Origin: Casp-actino8 sp044355095
GTDB taxonomy: Bacteria > Actinomycetota > Acidimicrobiia > Acidimicrobiales > Ilumatobacteraceae
DNA: 64,000 nt
NCBI GenBank assembly: GCA_044355095.1
Contig: JBIKYT010000003.1
Span: 1-64,000, forward strand
Direction of reading: 5' to 3'
The translations under genes and the position numbers were made by a program. Shown piece after piece: positions 35,390 through 44,397 of the stretch. Below the pieces are notes generated by a model that worked only from the letters and a program-made list of their open reading frames with translations, searched no databases and had not been told where the DNA came from. Position 1 is the stretch's first letter, and each line of letters begins with the position of its first letter.

Positions 35390-35806
35390 ATGAGTTCGCC
35401 TTTGATAGTTGAGCCAACACCGCTCCTCATTTTTGATGGTGACTGTGCGTTTTGTTCTCGATGTGTGCGTTTCATCGAACGGCGTATTCGCCGTCACCCG
35501 CAGATCCAGTCGTGGCAGAGGTCTGATTTGGCTGCCATAGGTCTGACCCAAGAGCAATGTGAAACCGCGGTACAGCTCGTTGATCGTGGGAGCATCACGT
35601 CGGCCCACATAGCCGTCGCCCGAGTTTTGATCTATGGCAAGAAGGGCTGGGCCCTACTTGGCTATGCCATGTTATTGCCAGGCATCAAGCAGGTCGCCGG
35701 AGTTGTTTACCGCTGGGTAGCAAAGAATCGCGACCGAATGCCAGGGGGAACAGCCGAGTGTGCACTGCCGCAAAGCGAGCGCACCGAGCGTGAAATTGGC
35801 AACTGA
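35390..35806 (+). CDS. DCC-family thiol-disulfide oxidoreductase (DUF393)
   Basis: 138 residues. The family signature FDGDCAFCSRCVRFIERR carries the CxxC-like pair (CAFC). The middle LTQEQCETAVQLVDRG and the C-terminal AKNRDRMPGGTAECAL also fit. These thioredoxin-like proteins have no proven partner. It starts 19 bases after the mannosidase stop and precedes the mutase genes by about 60 bases. Confidence 0.85.
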   Translation: MSSPLIVEPTPLLIFDGDCAFCSRCVRFIERRIRRHPQIQSWQRSDLAAIGLTQEQCETAVQLVDRGSITSAHIAVARVLIYGKKGWALLGYAMLLPGIKQVAGVVYRWVAKNRDRMPGGTAECALPQSERTEREIGN

Positions 35807-35865
35807 AACAGCGCTAATTGACCCTCGAGTGGGGGAAATGGGCTGGCAGTCGTCAGAATAGAGGC

Positions 35866-37500
35866 GTGACGAACCCCCGTGAACAATGGCAGAAGGCTTT
35901 CGACGCTTCGAAAGTTCGTGATGAGCAATATCAGACGATGTCGGGCATTCCGCTTGAACCGGTTTATGGTCCCGAAGACGGTGACTTCCCGGGTGTCTAT
36001 CCGTACACCCGTGGACCGTACGCGTCGATGTACCGCTCAAAGTTGTGGACGATGCGAATGTTTGCTGGTTTCGGTACCGCGATCGATACCAATCAGCGCT
36101 TCAAAGAGATTTTGAAGTCCGGTGGCGACGGACTTTCAACGGCCTTCGACATGCCGACACTTCTCGGACTTGACTCTGATGACCCGATGTCACTCGGTGA
36201 AGTTGGTCGATGTGGAGTTGCCATCGACACTCTCGCCGACATGAGCGACCTGTTCTCAGATATCGATCTCGGCAGCATTACAACATCAATGACGATCAAC
36301 TCGCCAGCGGCTGTGTTGTTGGCCATGTTTGTCGCTCAGGCCGAAAATGCCGGAGTGCCCCGCGCCAAGTTGGGCGGTACTTTGCAAAATGACATTTTGA
36401 AGGAATACCAGGCTCAAAAAGAGTTCGTATTCCCCCCACGTCAGTCAATGCGCCTTGTTCGCGACACCGTGGCTTTCACCGCAGCCGAAATGCCGCGCTG
36501 GAACTCGATTTCAATCTCGGGATATCACATTCGTGAGGCTGGTTCGACGGCGGCCGAAGAATTGGCATTTACATTGGCCAACGGTTTTGCTTACGTTGAA
36601 CTTGCCCGCCAAGCCGGCTTGCCGGTTGACGCGTTTGCTCCACGCTTGTCATTCTTCTTCAACGCTCACATCGACTTCTTCGAAGAAATCGCGAAGTACC
36701 GTGCAGCCCGTCGAATTTGGGCCCGTTGGATGACAGAGCGTTACGGCGCAACTAGCGAGCGTTCAATGCAGCTGCGCTTCCACACTCAGACTGCTGGCGT
36801 GTCATTGACCGCGCAGCAACCCGAAGTCAACATCGTGCGAACTGCAATTGAAGCACTTGCTGGTGTGCTTGGTGGAACTCAGTCATTGCACACCAACTCG
36901 ATGGACGAAGCATTGGCTTTGCCAACCGAACGTTCGGCTCGCATCGCGTTGCGAACTCAGCAAGTCATTGCTTACGAAACCAATGTTGCACACGTGGCCG
37001 ATCCCTTGGGTGGTTCGTATTATGTCGAAGCTCTCACCGACGAGATGGAACGTCGCGCTGAAGAGATCTTCGCCAAGATTGACGAGATGGGCCACGGCTC
37101 AATGCTCGAAGGTTGCATCGTCGGTATTGACGAAAACTGGTTCCAGGGCCGTATCGCCGACAGCGCTTACGACCTCGAGCGGGCCTTCAACCGTGGCGAG
37201 CGCACCATTGTTGGCGTGAGCAAGTTCCTCGAAGGTAACGAAGAGGACCAAATGGATACCCTGAAGATCACCAATGCTGATGAAAAAAAGCAGCGTGAGC
37301 GTTTGTCGTCGGTGAAACAAGACCGCAATGAAGCAGCAGTACAAGACGCTCTTGATCGTTTAGCTAAAGACGCGGTTGACACTGAAGTGAACTTGATGCC
37401 CGCATTGATTGACGCTTCAAATGTGTACGCCACCGTTGGCGAAATGATGAACACCATGGCCGGAGTCTTCGGTCGTCACGTTGAGGTACCAACAATCTGA
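35866..37500 (+). CDS. Acyl-CoA mutase large subunit (methylmalonyl-CoA mutase family)
   Basis: 544 residues from GTG 35866 (AGAGG just upstream). It is the catalytic barrel of the B12-dependent mutases without the cobalamin domain, which the next gene supplies. Landmarks are YPYTRGPYASMYRS, STAFDMPTLLGLDSD, TTSMTINSPAA, SISGYHIREAGSTAAEE and the C-terminal LGGTQSLHTNSMDEALALP. It rearranges the carbon skeleton of an acyl-CoA. The MY pair in the PYTRG block matches methylmalonyl-CoA mutase more than isobutyryl-CoA mutase, but substrate specificity is not settled by eye. Confidence 0.88.
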   Translation: MTNPREQWQKAFDASKVRDEQYQTMSGIPLEPVYGPEDGDFPGVYPYTRGPYASMYRSKLWTMRMFAGFGTAIDTNQRFKEILKSGGDGLSTAFDMPTLLGLDSDDPMSLGEVGRCGVAIDTLADMSDLFSDIDLGSITTSMTINSPAAVLLAMFVAQAENAGVPRAKLGGTLQNDILKEYQAQKEFVFPPRQSMRLVRDTVAFTAAEMPRWNSISISGYHIREAGSTAAEELAFTLANGFAYVELARQAGLPVDAFAPRLSFFFNAHIDFFEEIAKYRAARRIWARWMTERYGATSERSMQLRFHTQTAGVSLTAQQPEVNIVRTAIEALAGVLGGTQSLHTNSMDEALALPTERSARIALRTQQVIAYETNVAHVADPLGGSYYVEALTDEMERRAEEIFAKIDEMGHGSMLEGCIVGIDENWFQGRIADSAYDLERAFNRGERTIVGVSKFLEGNEEDQMDTLKITNADEKKQRERLSSVKQDRNEAAVQDALDRLAKDAVDTEVNLMPALIDASNVYATVGEMMNTMAGVFGRHVEVPTI

Positions 37501-37910
37501 TGAACACTGAAAACACTTCACTACGAGTTCTCGTTGCCAAAGTCGGACTTGACGGTCACGATCGTGGCGTCAAAGTTGTCGCCCGTTTATTGCGTGACGC
37601 AGGCATCGAAGTTATCTACACGGGCCTTTTTCAGACTCCTGAAACAGTTGCCGCAGCGGCTGTTGACGAAGACGTTGATGTCGTTGGTCTTTCGATGTTG
37701 TCCGGTGCCCATATGACTCTTGCTCCGCTCGTTGTTGAAGCGATCCGAGCCCGTGGGGTTGATATTCCCGTAGTGATTGGCGGAATCGTGCCGAACGGCG
37801 ATGTTGCAGAATTGAAAGCTGCGGGCATTGCCGAAATTCTTGGCCCTGGCGCACCAGCCGATGAAGTCGTTGCTGCAGTACGCCGTGCCGCGGCTAACGC
37901 CGCTGTCTGA
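37500..37910 (+). CDS. Cobalamin-binding small subunit of acyl-CoA mutase
   Basis: 136 residues. The B12 domain motif is KVGLDGHDRGVKVVA (DxHxxG, His as lower axial ligand). SMLSGAH and VVIGGIVPNGD complete the Rossmann-like corrinoid pocket. The ATG overlaps the large subunit stop by one base (TGATG), guaranteeing balanced translation. The subunit pairs with the upstream large subunit to make an active mutase. Confidence 0.92.
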   Translation: MNTENTSLRVLVAKVGLDGHDRGVKVVARLLRDAGIEVIYTGLFQTPETVAAAAVDEDVDVVGLSMLSGAHMTLAPLVVEAIRARGVDIPVVIGGIVPNGDVAELKAAGIAEILGPGAPADEVVAAVRRAAANAAV

Positions 37911-37933
37911 TTTGCTGAATCTGTATCACTGAC

Positions 37934-38932
37934 ATGAATCAACGACAGCAAGTGCCGTTATCGGTCCTTGACCTGTCGATACTACGAGAAGGTGCCACAA
38001 GTGGTGACGCCTTAGCCCAAACGACGGCTTTAGCACAATGTGCCGACTCATCTGGCTACGAACGTTTTTGGGTTGCCGAACATCACAACATGCCCAGCGT
38101 TGCGTGTACCGCACCAACAATTCTGATTGGTCACTTGGCGGCGTTGACCTCACGAATCAACGTGGGGTCAGGCGGCGTGATGTTGCCAAATCATGCGCCG
38201 CTTGTTGTCGCTGAACAATTCGCGATGCTCGAGGCATTGCATCCAGGACGAATTGATGTCGGGATTGGTCGTGCACCTGGTACCGATCAACGAACGGCCG
38301 CAGCCGTGCGTCGCTCTGAAGGTGCGCTGGGTGCTGAAGATTTTCCGAACGATCTTTTTGAATTGATGGACCTCTTGGGTGATCGTCGTTTTGACACAAC
38401 AATTGGTGATCACTTCAAGGCGACTCCAGCGGCATCGTCGTATCCAAAAGTCTTTCTGCTTGGTTCAAGTGGATACAGCGCGCATCTCGCCGCCAAGTTG
38501 GGATTGCCCTTTGGGTTTGCTCATCACTTTGATATGGGCGGAACCTTTGAAGCGGCCGAGATCTATCGGTCACGCTTCGTCCCTTCACATATTTTGAGCG
38601 AGCCATACATGATTGTGACTGCCAATGTTTTGGCAGCTGATACCAACGAAGAAGCGCTCTGGCACGCCAAATCATCGCGGCTCACTGGCTACTTGCGACG
38701 AACTGGTCGTTTCTTGCCGTTGCCCTCGGCCGACGATGCGGCTCGACATCCCGATATTGCTGAAGCTGAACGAATGCCTTCGAGTCGCATCGTTGGAAAT
38801 GGTGAACAAGTCGCTGAACAACTTCATCAACTAGTTGATCGAGTTCATGCTGACGAAGCAATGGTCACCGCAGTTGCGTATGAGACTTCTGCACGAATTC
38901 GAAGTCTTGAATTACTCGCCAAATATTGGTGA
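37934..38932 (+). CDS. LLM-class flavin-dependent oxidoreductase
   Basis: 332 residues of the bacterial luciferase-like TIM-barrel family. The start LSVLDLSILREG resembles the MsnO8/luciferase-like branch, and AEHHNMPSVACTAPTILIGHLA, INVGSGGVMLPNHAPLVVAEQF and RIDVGIGRAPGTD are the cofactor-pocket blocks. It may use FMN or F420; the sequence alone does not decide. It follows the mutase subunit by 23 bases, so it may belong to the same operon. Confidence 0.87.
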   Translation: MNQRQQVPLSVLDLSILREGATSGDALAQTTALAQCADSSGYERFWVAEHHNMPSVACTAPTILIGHLAALTSRINVGSGGVMLPNHAPLVVAEQFAMLEALHPGRIDVGIGRAPGTDQRTAAAVRRSEGALGAEDFPNDLFELMDLLGDRRFDTTIGDHFKATPAASSYPKVFLLGSSGYSAHLAAKLGLPFGFAHHFDMGGTFEAAEIYRSRFVPSHILSEPYMIVTANVLAADTNEEALWHAKSSRLTGYLRRTGRFLPLPSADDAARHPDIAEAERMPSSRIVGNGEQVAEQLHQLVDRVHADEAMVTAVAYETSARIRSLELLAKYW

Positions 38933-38948
38933 TCTAGTGAGCGACTGC

Positions 38949-39704
38949 TTATTGCAGTCCGTGTAGTGCACCGCCATCAAGTGGCAAACCGACACCAGTC
39001 ATGAACTTGGCATGTTCAGAACACATGAAGGCGGCAACATGACCGAAGTCGTCAGGGTCACCAACGACTCCGGCTGGAATTGACGAGGCAAGTGCTGCTG
39101 GGTCGGGGTAGAGCGATGACAGGCGGTCGGTGAGATGTAATCCTGGCTGAATGGAGTTCACGGTGATTCCGTCTTTCGCGACCTCACGCGCCAGAGTCTT
39201 TAAGAAACCGGTGAGACCAGCGCGAGCAGTATTGGATAAAATCAAGCGGTCAATCGGTTCGCGAACTGAACTTGAGGTGATCGCGAGAACGCGTCCCCAT
39301 TTTTGTTCTTGCATCGCCGGTACAACGGCCTGACACATGGCCACATTTGATACGAGGTTCAGTCGTAGGGCGACGTCGTAGGCCTCGAGTGGAGTTGATG
39401 CAAAAGTTCCTGGGGGAGGGCCACCAGCATTGGCTATCAAGATGTCGATTCCGCCAAGAAGTTCGTTGGTTTGTTCAATCAACGACGTGATCTGTGCAAG
39501 ATCACTGACATCGGCAACGACGCAATGCACGGAGGCGCCATGAGCGGGCTTGATTGAGTCCTTGGCAATGGCAAGTTTTTCGGCTGATCGCGAAGCCAAG
39601 ACGACGCTGACGCCATCGGCAGCAAGTGCTCGAGCAGTAGCGAGACCTAGTCCACTTGAACCACCAGTAACAAGAGCGCGACGACCAATAATTCCTAGTT
39701 CCAT
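38949..39704 (-). CDS. SDR-family protein without catalytic tyrosine
   Basis: 251 residues. It has the cofactor motif TGGSSGLG and LIANAGGPPPG (NAG). The catalytic serine region is ITSSSVREP, but the YxxxK position reads SNTAR, so tyrosine and lysine are replaced by serine and arginine. A subfamily of FabG-like proteins shares this. It may act as a reductase with altered chemistry or as a binding protein. It is followed at its end by the PfkB gene on the same strand upstream, gap 35 bases. Confidence 0.83.
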   Translation of the reverse strand: MELGIIGRRALVTGGSSGLGLATARALAADGVSVVLASRSAEKLAIAKDSIKPAHGASVHCVVADVSDLAQITSLIEQTNELLGGIDILIANAGGPPPGTFASTPLEAYDVALRLNLVSNVAMCQAVVPAMQEQKWGRVLAITSSSVREPIDRLILSNTARAGLTGFLKTLAREVAKDGITVNSIQPGLHLTDRLSSLYPDPAALASSIPAGVVGDPDDFGHVAAFMCSEHAKFMTGVGLPLDGGALHGLQ

Positions 39705-39739
39705 TTACGACATCCTAGGCAGGAGCGTATTGACAGCGA

Positions 39740-40720
39740 CTACCTTGAGCGAGCCGCGAGAACTGTCTTGAGTCGAGCATCGGCTGAGGGTCGCGCGCCG
39801 ATGTGCTCAATGACCCATGCCGAAATTGTTGTCGCAAAACGCGCGGCCTCAACTGGCGATTTGTGCACAAGGTAATGCGCCAAGAAAGATCCAGCAAAAG
39901 AGTCGCCAGCACCTGTTGCGTCAACCAAGTTGTTGGTGGCTGGCGGAATGTGCGTTGACTTCCCGTTGTCGTAGAGCAAAGAACCCTCAGCATCAAGTTT
40001 TAAAACTATGAGTGCCTGAGGGAAAATCTTGGTGAGACCTTCGGCGATGGCCAAAGGTTCGTCGCATCCAGTGAGAACTTGGCCCTCTTCTTTATTGGGA
40101 AGCACGATGTCAAAGTTGAGATCGGCTGTCACTGCCAAAAAGTTACTGACACCCATCTCTTGAATCATTTGAAACGAGCCAGGGTCAAACGAAACTGTTG
40201 CGCCATGTTCGCGAGCGATACGTGCTGCTTTACGAGCAGCCGAACGCGGTGGATCGGTAAAGAATGACCAAGCAGTGAGATGTAAGTGATTTGCCGATGA
40301 AATTGCTTCAACCGGCAACTCACTTGACATGAGATAGAAGTCGGCGCCATGACCCGAGACCATGGAGCGTTGACCCGTGTGGTCTACGAACACTGCAACC
40401 GATCCAGTTGAGTGGGCTTCGGTTTCAACAAGGTGCGCTATGACCTTTTCGCGTTCAAGGTCTTCTTGGGCAAGTTGTCCAAATCGATCGCGTCCAATTT
40501 TTCCGACAAAGCGGGTATTCATTCCGCATCGACTGGCCCAGACCGCAACGTTGGCCGCACTTCCACCAGGCGTGAGCATGACTTCACCAAAGGTGTCTCC
40601 GCCGCGAAGCAGTTCAGAGTTCGTGCGAATGAGCACATCCCAGGCAAAGTCACCGAGAACGCATAACGGCGTCTGGGTATTTGTCAGGGAACTTGAGTTG
40701 GCACCCAAATTGGTACTCAT
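39740..40720 (-). CDS. PfkB-family carbohydrate kinase
   Basis: 326 residues from ATG 40720. The ribokinase-type fold is shown by GGSAANVAVWASRCG near the N-terminus, the lid region, and DATGAGDSFAGSFLAHYL with the catalytic Asp. The substrate could be ribose, adenosine or another sugar; not determinable here. Its start is 31 bases from the divergent EamA gene start, so promoters must overlap. The SDR gene follows on the same strand. Confidence 0.88.
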   Translation of the reverse strand: MSTNLGANSSSLTNTQTPLCVLGDFAWDVLIRTNSELLRGGDTFGEVMLTPGGSAANVAVWASRCGMNTRFVGKIGRDRFGQLAQEDLEREKVIAHLVETEAHSTGSVAVFVDHTGQRSMVSGHGADFYLMSSELPVEAISSANHLHLTAWSFFTDPPRSAARKAARIAREHGATVSFDPGSFQMIQEMGVSNFLAVTADLNFDIVLPNKEEGQVLTGCDEPLAIAEGLTKIFPQALIVLKLDAEGSLLYDNGKSTHIPPATNNLVDATGAGDSFAGSFLAHYLVHKSPVEAARFATTISAWVIEHIGARPSADARLKTVLAARSR

Positions 40721-40751
40721 GTTGTTCAGGGTATCTGCGAGACTGGAAAGA

Positions 40752-41639
40752 ATGCCGAGTAGTACCAACACCACTTTTAATCGCACCGTTGTGTTGTCGC
40801 TAGCCGCAGTTTGGATCATCTGGGGTTCGACCTATTTGGCAATCAAGATTGGTCTTGAAACCATGCCGCCGTTTCTGATGCAGGGCATTCGATTCACCGT
40901 GGCCAGCACGGTGATGTTGTGCGTTTTGAAGGCCAAGCAAGTTGCTTGGCCGTCACGGGTGCAGATTCGTAATGCGGCATTTATAGGAATTTTGTTGCTC
41001 ATCGGTGGTCTCGGCATGGTGACCGTTGCTGAAGATCGGGGAGTTGATTCAGGACTAGTCGCCACGATCATTGCGATTCAGCCAATGTTGATGGCGCTAT
41101 GGGGAGGCTTGTGGAAGACCTGGCCCATTCGTATGCAATGGGTCGGCATGTTGATCGGAATGGCCGGTGTGCTGGTTTTGGTATCCGATAGTGGTCTCTC
41201 GGGTACGTGGAGTGGAACCTCGTTGGTCTTTGTCGCGTGTATTTCGTGGAGTTTCGGTTCGGCCTTGAGTCGTCGTATCGATATGCCAACCGGGTTCATG
41301 GCCACAGCGATAGAAATGGCAGCCGCGGCGGTTGTCTACTTGCTGTTGTCAGCAATTTGGCGTGAGGATGTTCAAGTTCCGAGTATGCGCAGTTCGCTTG
41401 CGGTTGTCTATCTCATCTTCTTTGGCTCCATCGTGGCGTTCACTGCATTCACCTACTTGATCAGTCATGTGAGTGGACCGTTGGCGATGAGTTACGCATA
41501 CGTCAATCCGGCGATCGCGGTGCTGCTCGGAGTTGTTTTTAGCGACGAGAGTGTGTCAAGCAATATGGCGATCGCTCTGCCAATTATCTTGGTGGGTGTC
41601 GCAATCGTGACGAACTCGTCACGCGGCGTTAAGTCGTGA
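40752..41639 (+). CDS. EamA/DMT-superfamily transporter
   Basis: 295 residues with ten hydrophobic helices in two EamA repeats, beginning VLSLAAVWIIWGSTYLAIKIG. The second repeat contains MQWVGMLIGMAGVLVLV and FGSIVAFTAFTYLISHVSGPLAMSYAYVNPAIAVLLG, diagnostic of the family. The ATG at 40752 is preceded by GGAAAGA; the frame is open 125 codons farther upstream, through the PfkB gene, and that part is not real. Likely exports a small metabolite. Its 3' end overlaps a convergent luciferase-like gene by 21 bases. Confidence 0.88.
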   Translation: MPSSTNTTFNRTVVLSLAAVWIIWGSTYLAIKIGLETMPPFLMQGIRFTVASTVMLCVLKAKQVAWPSRVQIRNAAFIGILLLIGGLGMVTVAEDRGVDSGLVATIIAIQPMLMALWGGLWKTWPIRMQWVGMLIGMAGVLVLVSDSGLSGTWSGTSLVFVACISWSFGSALSRRIDMPTGFMATAIEMAAAAVVYLLLSAIWREDVQVPSMRSSLAVVYLIFFGSIVAFTAFTYLISHVSGPLAMSYAYVNPAIAVLLGVVFSDESVSSNMAIALPIILVGVAIVTNSSRGVKS

Positions 41640-42656
41640 CTCAATTAATTTGACGCGCTGAATTAACTGCACAAACTCTTCGTCGTAATCGTCTGAAGGT
41701 TGAATAAGTACAGCATCGACCAGTCCACCAAACCAATCATTGATGACAGCAGGAAGCTGATCCCAGGTGCCCGCTGGGATCAATGCATCGAGAACTTCGT
41801 CAGTCATCAAAGATCCAAGCTGCGACCAGTCACCGCTTCGAGTCATGAACTGCAACTGAGCGCCAAGATCGTCCCACCCAAATAATTCGAGCGTTCGACG
41901 ATACGCGGGTGTGGAGTATAAGAATCCTAAAACCGCTCGTTGCGATTCGCGGCTCTGATCAACTGTAGATGCGGTTGGTCCAGTGATGTATGGAATGGCT
42001 ATGGCAACTTGGACTTCTTGGGGGTTTCTTTGCGCCGTTCGCAGACCCTCGTTGAGGTACGGAAGTGCGCGATCGCGCAAGAAGCGCGGATGTGAATTGG
42101 TGGGGTGAGTGACAAACCAATCGGCGGCTTCACCAGCAAGCCGAATCGCATTGTCGTTAACGCCACCAAGTAACAATTGCGGACCAGCATGAGGAAGTGG
42201 TCCTGGGTTAAAGAACGGCTGGAGACGATTCATCCGGTAGTTCTCGGTATCGACGTTGAAAGGCTCTCCAGTGGCGAAACTGTTCCAGGCCGTCCTCACC
42301 GCGATGACGTAATCATTCATTTTGCGAATCGGTGATGACCACGGAATTCCAAAACGACCTTCAATGTTTTGTTTGATCTGTGTGGCTAACCCCAAATCAA
42401 ATCGACCTCCGCTCATCTGTGAAAGATCCCAAGATTGAAGTGCTAACAACATGGGACTGCGGGGGAAGGCCAAGGTGAGGCTGGTTTGAACGCGCAATGT
42501 GGTGGTGTGTTCAAGTGCAAGTAACGCAACGGCCATTGAATCGTGGATTGTCTCTGGCACGTGCAAGATGTCGTAGCCAAGGGACTCGACAAGTTGGGCG
42601 TATTGGCCAATTTCACTCAATGGAATTCGATCACTCATTCCGGCGATGACTTTCAT
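41619..42656 (-). CDS. LLM-class F420-dependent oxidoreductase
   Basis: 345 residues. It has the luciferase-like barrel with LRVQTSLTLAFPRSPMLLALQSWDLSQMSGGRFDLGLATQIK, typical of the TIGR03617-like F420 branch, and NDNAIRLAGEAADWFVTHP. The F420 pocket cannot be seen directly. A small hypothetical gene ends 3 bases before the start region on the same strand, so the two are probably one unit. Confidence 0.86.
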   Translation of the reverse strand: MKVIAGMSDRIPLSEIGQYAQLVESLGYDILHVPETIHDSMAVALLALEHTTTLRVQTSLTLAFPRSPMLLALQSWDLSQMSGGRFDLGLATQIKQNIEGRFGIPWSSPIRKMNDYVIAVRTAWNSFATGEPFNVDTENYRMNRLQPFFNPGPLPHAGPQLLLGGVNDNAIRLAGEAADWFVTHPTNSHPRFLRDRALPYLNEGLRTAQRNPQEVQVAIAIPYITGPTASTVDQSRESQRAVLGFLYSTPAYRRTLELFGWDDLGAQLQFMTRSGDWSQLGSLMTDEVLDALIPAGTWDQLPAVINDWFGGLVDAVLIQPSDDYDEEFVQLIQRVKLIESRLNAA

Positions 42657-42658
42657 TG

Positions 42659-43078
42659 CTAGATCTGCCTTTCGGAGTCGTCATCAAGCGACGAGATAAT
42701 GAGTTGCATTAAAAGTTCGGGTGAATTTTTGCACCCAGTGAGTTCATCTGAATTGACGAGCAAGGTAAATGTGCCATTTTCGGTTTCGCTGATGACGCAG
42801 GGAGCGGCATATCCCGTTGCATCTGTGACCGAAGAAGGGGCGTCGTTGCGGTGATGAAGTTGAAAATCAATTCCGAGGCCATCAACACAAACATCCCAGG
42901 ATCGGCGGCGAGTAAAAGTCGAGTGGGTGATATCGCATAGTGCGCAGTGCTGGTTGAATAGCGCTCGTCGAAGAAAATATGAAACCTCGCCAAGAATTGT
43001 TCCGGAGGCGTCGTACACCCCGTGGAGTCGTACGACCTGGTTTGAGGACGGCACCTTCCTATGTTGCCATAGCGTCAT
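42659..43078 (-). CDS. Conserved hypothetical protein with CALCDITH motif
   Basis: 139 residues from ATG 43078; longer frame N-terminus overlaps the divergent Rieske gene's leader. The conserved start is a GVYDASGTILGEVSYFLRRA block followed by HCALCDITH and RRRSWDVCV, known from uncharacterised proteins in several phyla. The C-x-x-C-D-x-x-H motif could bind metal. It precedes the luciferase-like gene by 2 bases on the same strand. No function is proposed. Confidence 0.72.
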   Translation of the reverse strand: MTLWQHRKVPSSNQVVRLHGVYDASGTILGEVSYFLRRALFNQHCALCDITHSTFTRRRSWDVCVDGLGIDFQLHHRNDAPSSVTDATGYAAPCVISETENGTFTLLVNSDELTGCKNSPELLMQLIISSLDDDSERQI

Positions 43079-43148
43079 CTGAACAGGTGTAGCAGTCGTT
43101 GATGACTTGCCATATTTGGTAGAAATAGAGCAAGGAAACGAGGTCACT

Positions 43149-44294
43149 GTGGTTCACATTCCAGTTCGAGGAGAATTGCCGGCCCGCCTAGGTCCGTCCG
43201 TTCAAGCGGTTCCTGCCTATGGTCCGAGCGTGATGGATGCGAGCGTTTATCGTGACCCGACCCGATTTGAACTTGAGCGCGAACGAGTTCTTGGTCGTCA
43301 TTGGATGATTGCGGGTCGTGGCGAACAAGTTCAGGGGACTGGTGACTGGATTACGTATGAAGGTCACGATGAATGCATCGTTGTTGTTCGCCAAGCCGAT
43401 GGTTCGTTGTCGGCGTTTCACAACGTCTGTCGCCACCGCGGTCCGGCGTTTGTTGCAGAAAAGACTGGCTGTGGTGCACGACGTTTTTCTTGCCCGTATC
43501 ACGGTTGGGTGTATGACACGAAGGGCAAGTTGGTGGGCATTCCCGAGCGCGAAGATTTCGGGGCCGAGCATGTGGCAGACATTGGTGCGATTTCCGTTGC
43601 AGTAGGTGAGTGGGGTGGATGGATCTGGATCAACTTGGCGGGTCCCGATAATGCGGTGCCGCTGCTCGAGTCAATTGGTCCAGATATCTCCAGTGATCTT
43701 GGTGCATTCAAGATGGAAGACATGATCTTGCATGATGTCGTTGAGTGGGACGTGCCCATTAACTACAAAACCATCGTTGATGGTTTTAATGAGATCTATC
43801 ACGTGACCGAGTTGCATCATTCGCCACCAGAATTCACCAAAGCCACACGTTTCGCATCGTTCCATGTCACTGGCGACAACTTCATGTGTTTTGTTCCTAG
43901 GCCTGCTTCGTTGGATGAACTGTCAAGTGAGTCATACGATCACCACCGCAATTCAATTTGTCACTACGTGGTATTTCCGAACACCGTGTTTAACTGCAAT
44001 CCCGAACACATTCAGGTCTTTCAACCAATTCCGTTAGCGGTTGACCGAACGAAATTCCTGTGTTGGGAACTGATTTGCCCAGGTGATCAGAGCGATCCTG
44101 AATATGCCGCGTACTACAAGAAGACGATGGCCCATTGGGAAGTGCTGAAAGGGGTTGTTGGCGAAGACATCAGCATCTATGACCAGATGACGCGTACGAA
44201 AAAGTCGAGTGCATTCACCGAGCAGATCCTTTCTGAACGGGAATTCAAAATTGCGATGTATCACCAGAATATGGATCGCAAAATTCGCGATTGA
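43149..44294 (+). CDS. Rieske non-heme iron oxygenase, alpha subunit
   Basis: 381 residues from GTG 43149, which has GAGG 5 bases before it; a TTG 14 codons upstream is less likely. The Rieske cluster ligands are C94-H96 and C115-H118 (NVCRHRG and CPYHGW). The mononuclear iron motif is VDGFNEIYHVTELHH (H218, H223). The architecture is that of aromatic or terpenoid/steroid ring-hydroxylating oxygenases. No ferredoxin or reductase is nearby; electrons must come from elsewhere. It is followed by a hairpin terminator. Confidence 0.92.
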   Translation: MVHIPVRGELPARLGPSVQAVPAYGPSVMDASVYRDPTRFELERERVLGRHWMIAGRGEQVQGTGDWITYEGHDECIVVVRQADGSLSAFHNVCRHRGPAFVAEKTGCGARRFSCPYHGWVYDTKGKLVGIPEREDFGAEHVADIGAISVAVGEWGGWIWINLAGPDNAVPLLESIGPDISSDLGAFKMEDMILHDVVEWDVPINYKTIVDGFNEIYHVTELHHSPPEFTKATRFASFHVTGDNFMCFVPRPASLDELSSESYDHHRNSICHYVVFPNTVFNCNPEHIQVFQPIPLAVDRTKFLCWELICPGDQSDPEYAAYYKKTMAHWEVLKGVVGEDISIYDQMTRTKKSSAFTEQILSEREFKIAMYHQNMDRKIRD

Positions 44295-44312
44295 GCAGCA
44301 GGTGAAGGTCAT

Positions 44313-44357
44313 GCAGGCTTGTCTATAAAGCCTGCTCACAGTGCAATTTTTAAATAG
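44313..44357 (+). terminator. Intrinsic terminator after the Rieske oxygenase
   Basis: GCAGGCTT (44313-44320) pairs perfectly with AAGCCTGC (44328-44335) around a 7-base loop. An AT-rich ATTTTTAAAT stretch follows within 15 bases. It lies 19 bases after the stop codon and isolates the LysM/NlpC gene. Confidence 0.7.
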
Positions 44358-44397
44358 TTATTCAAGTTCTTCGTGAACGGGTCCGATACCAAAACCC

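Noticed and set aside
44295..44397. ydaO-type riboswitch ahead of the LysM/NlpC gene
   Set aside because: The leader is only about 100 bases and mostly taken up by a terminator hairpin.
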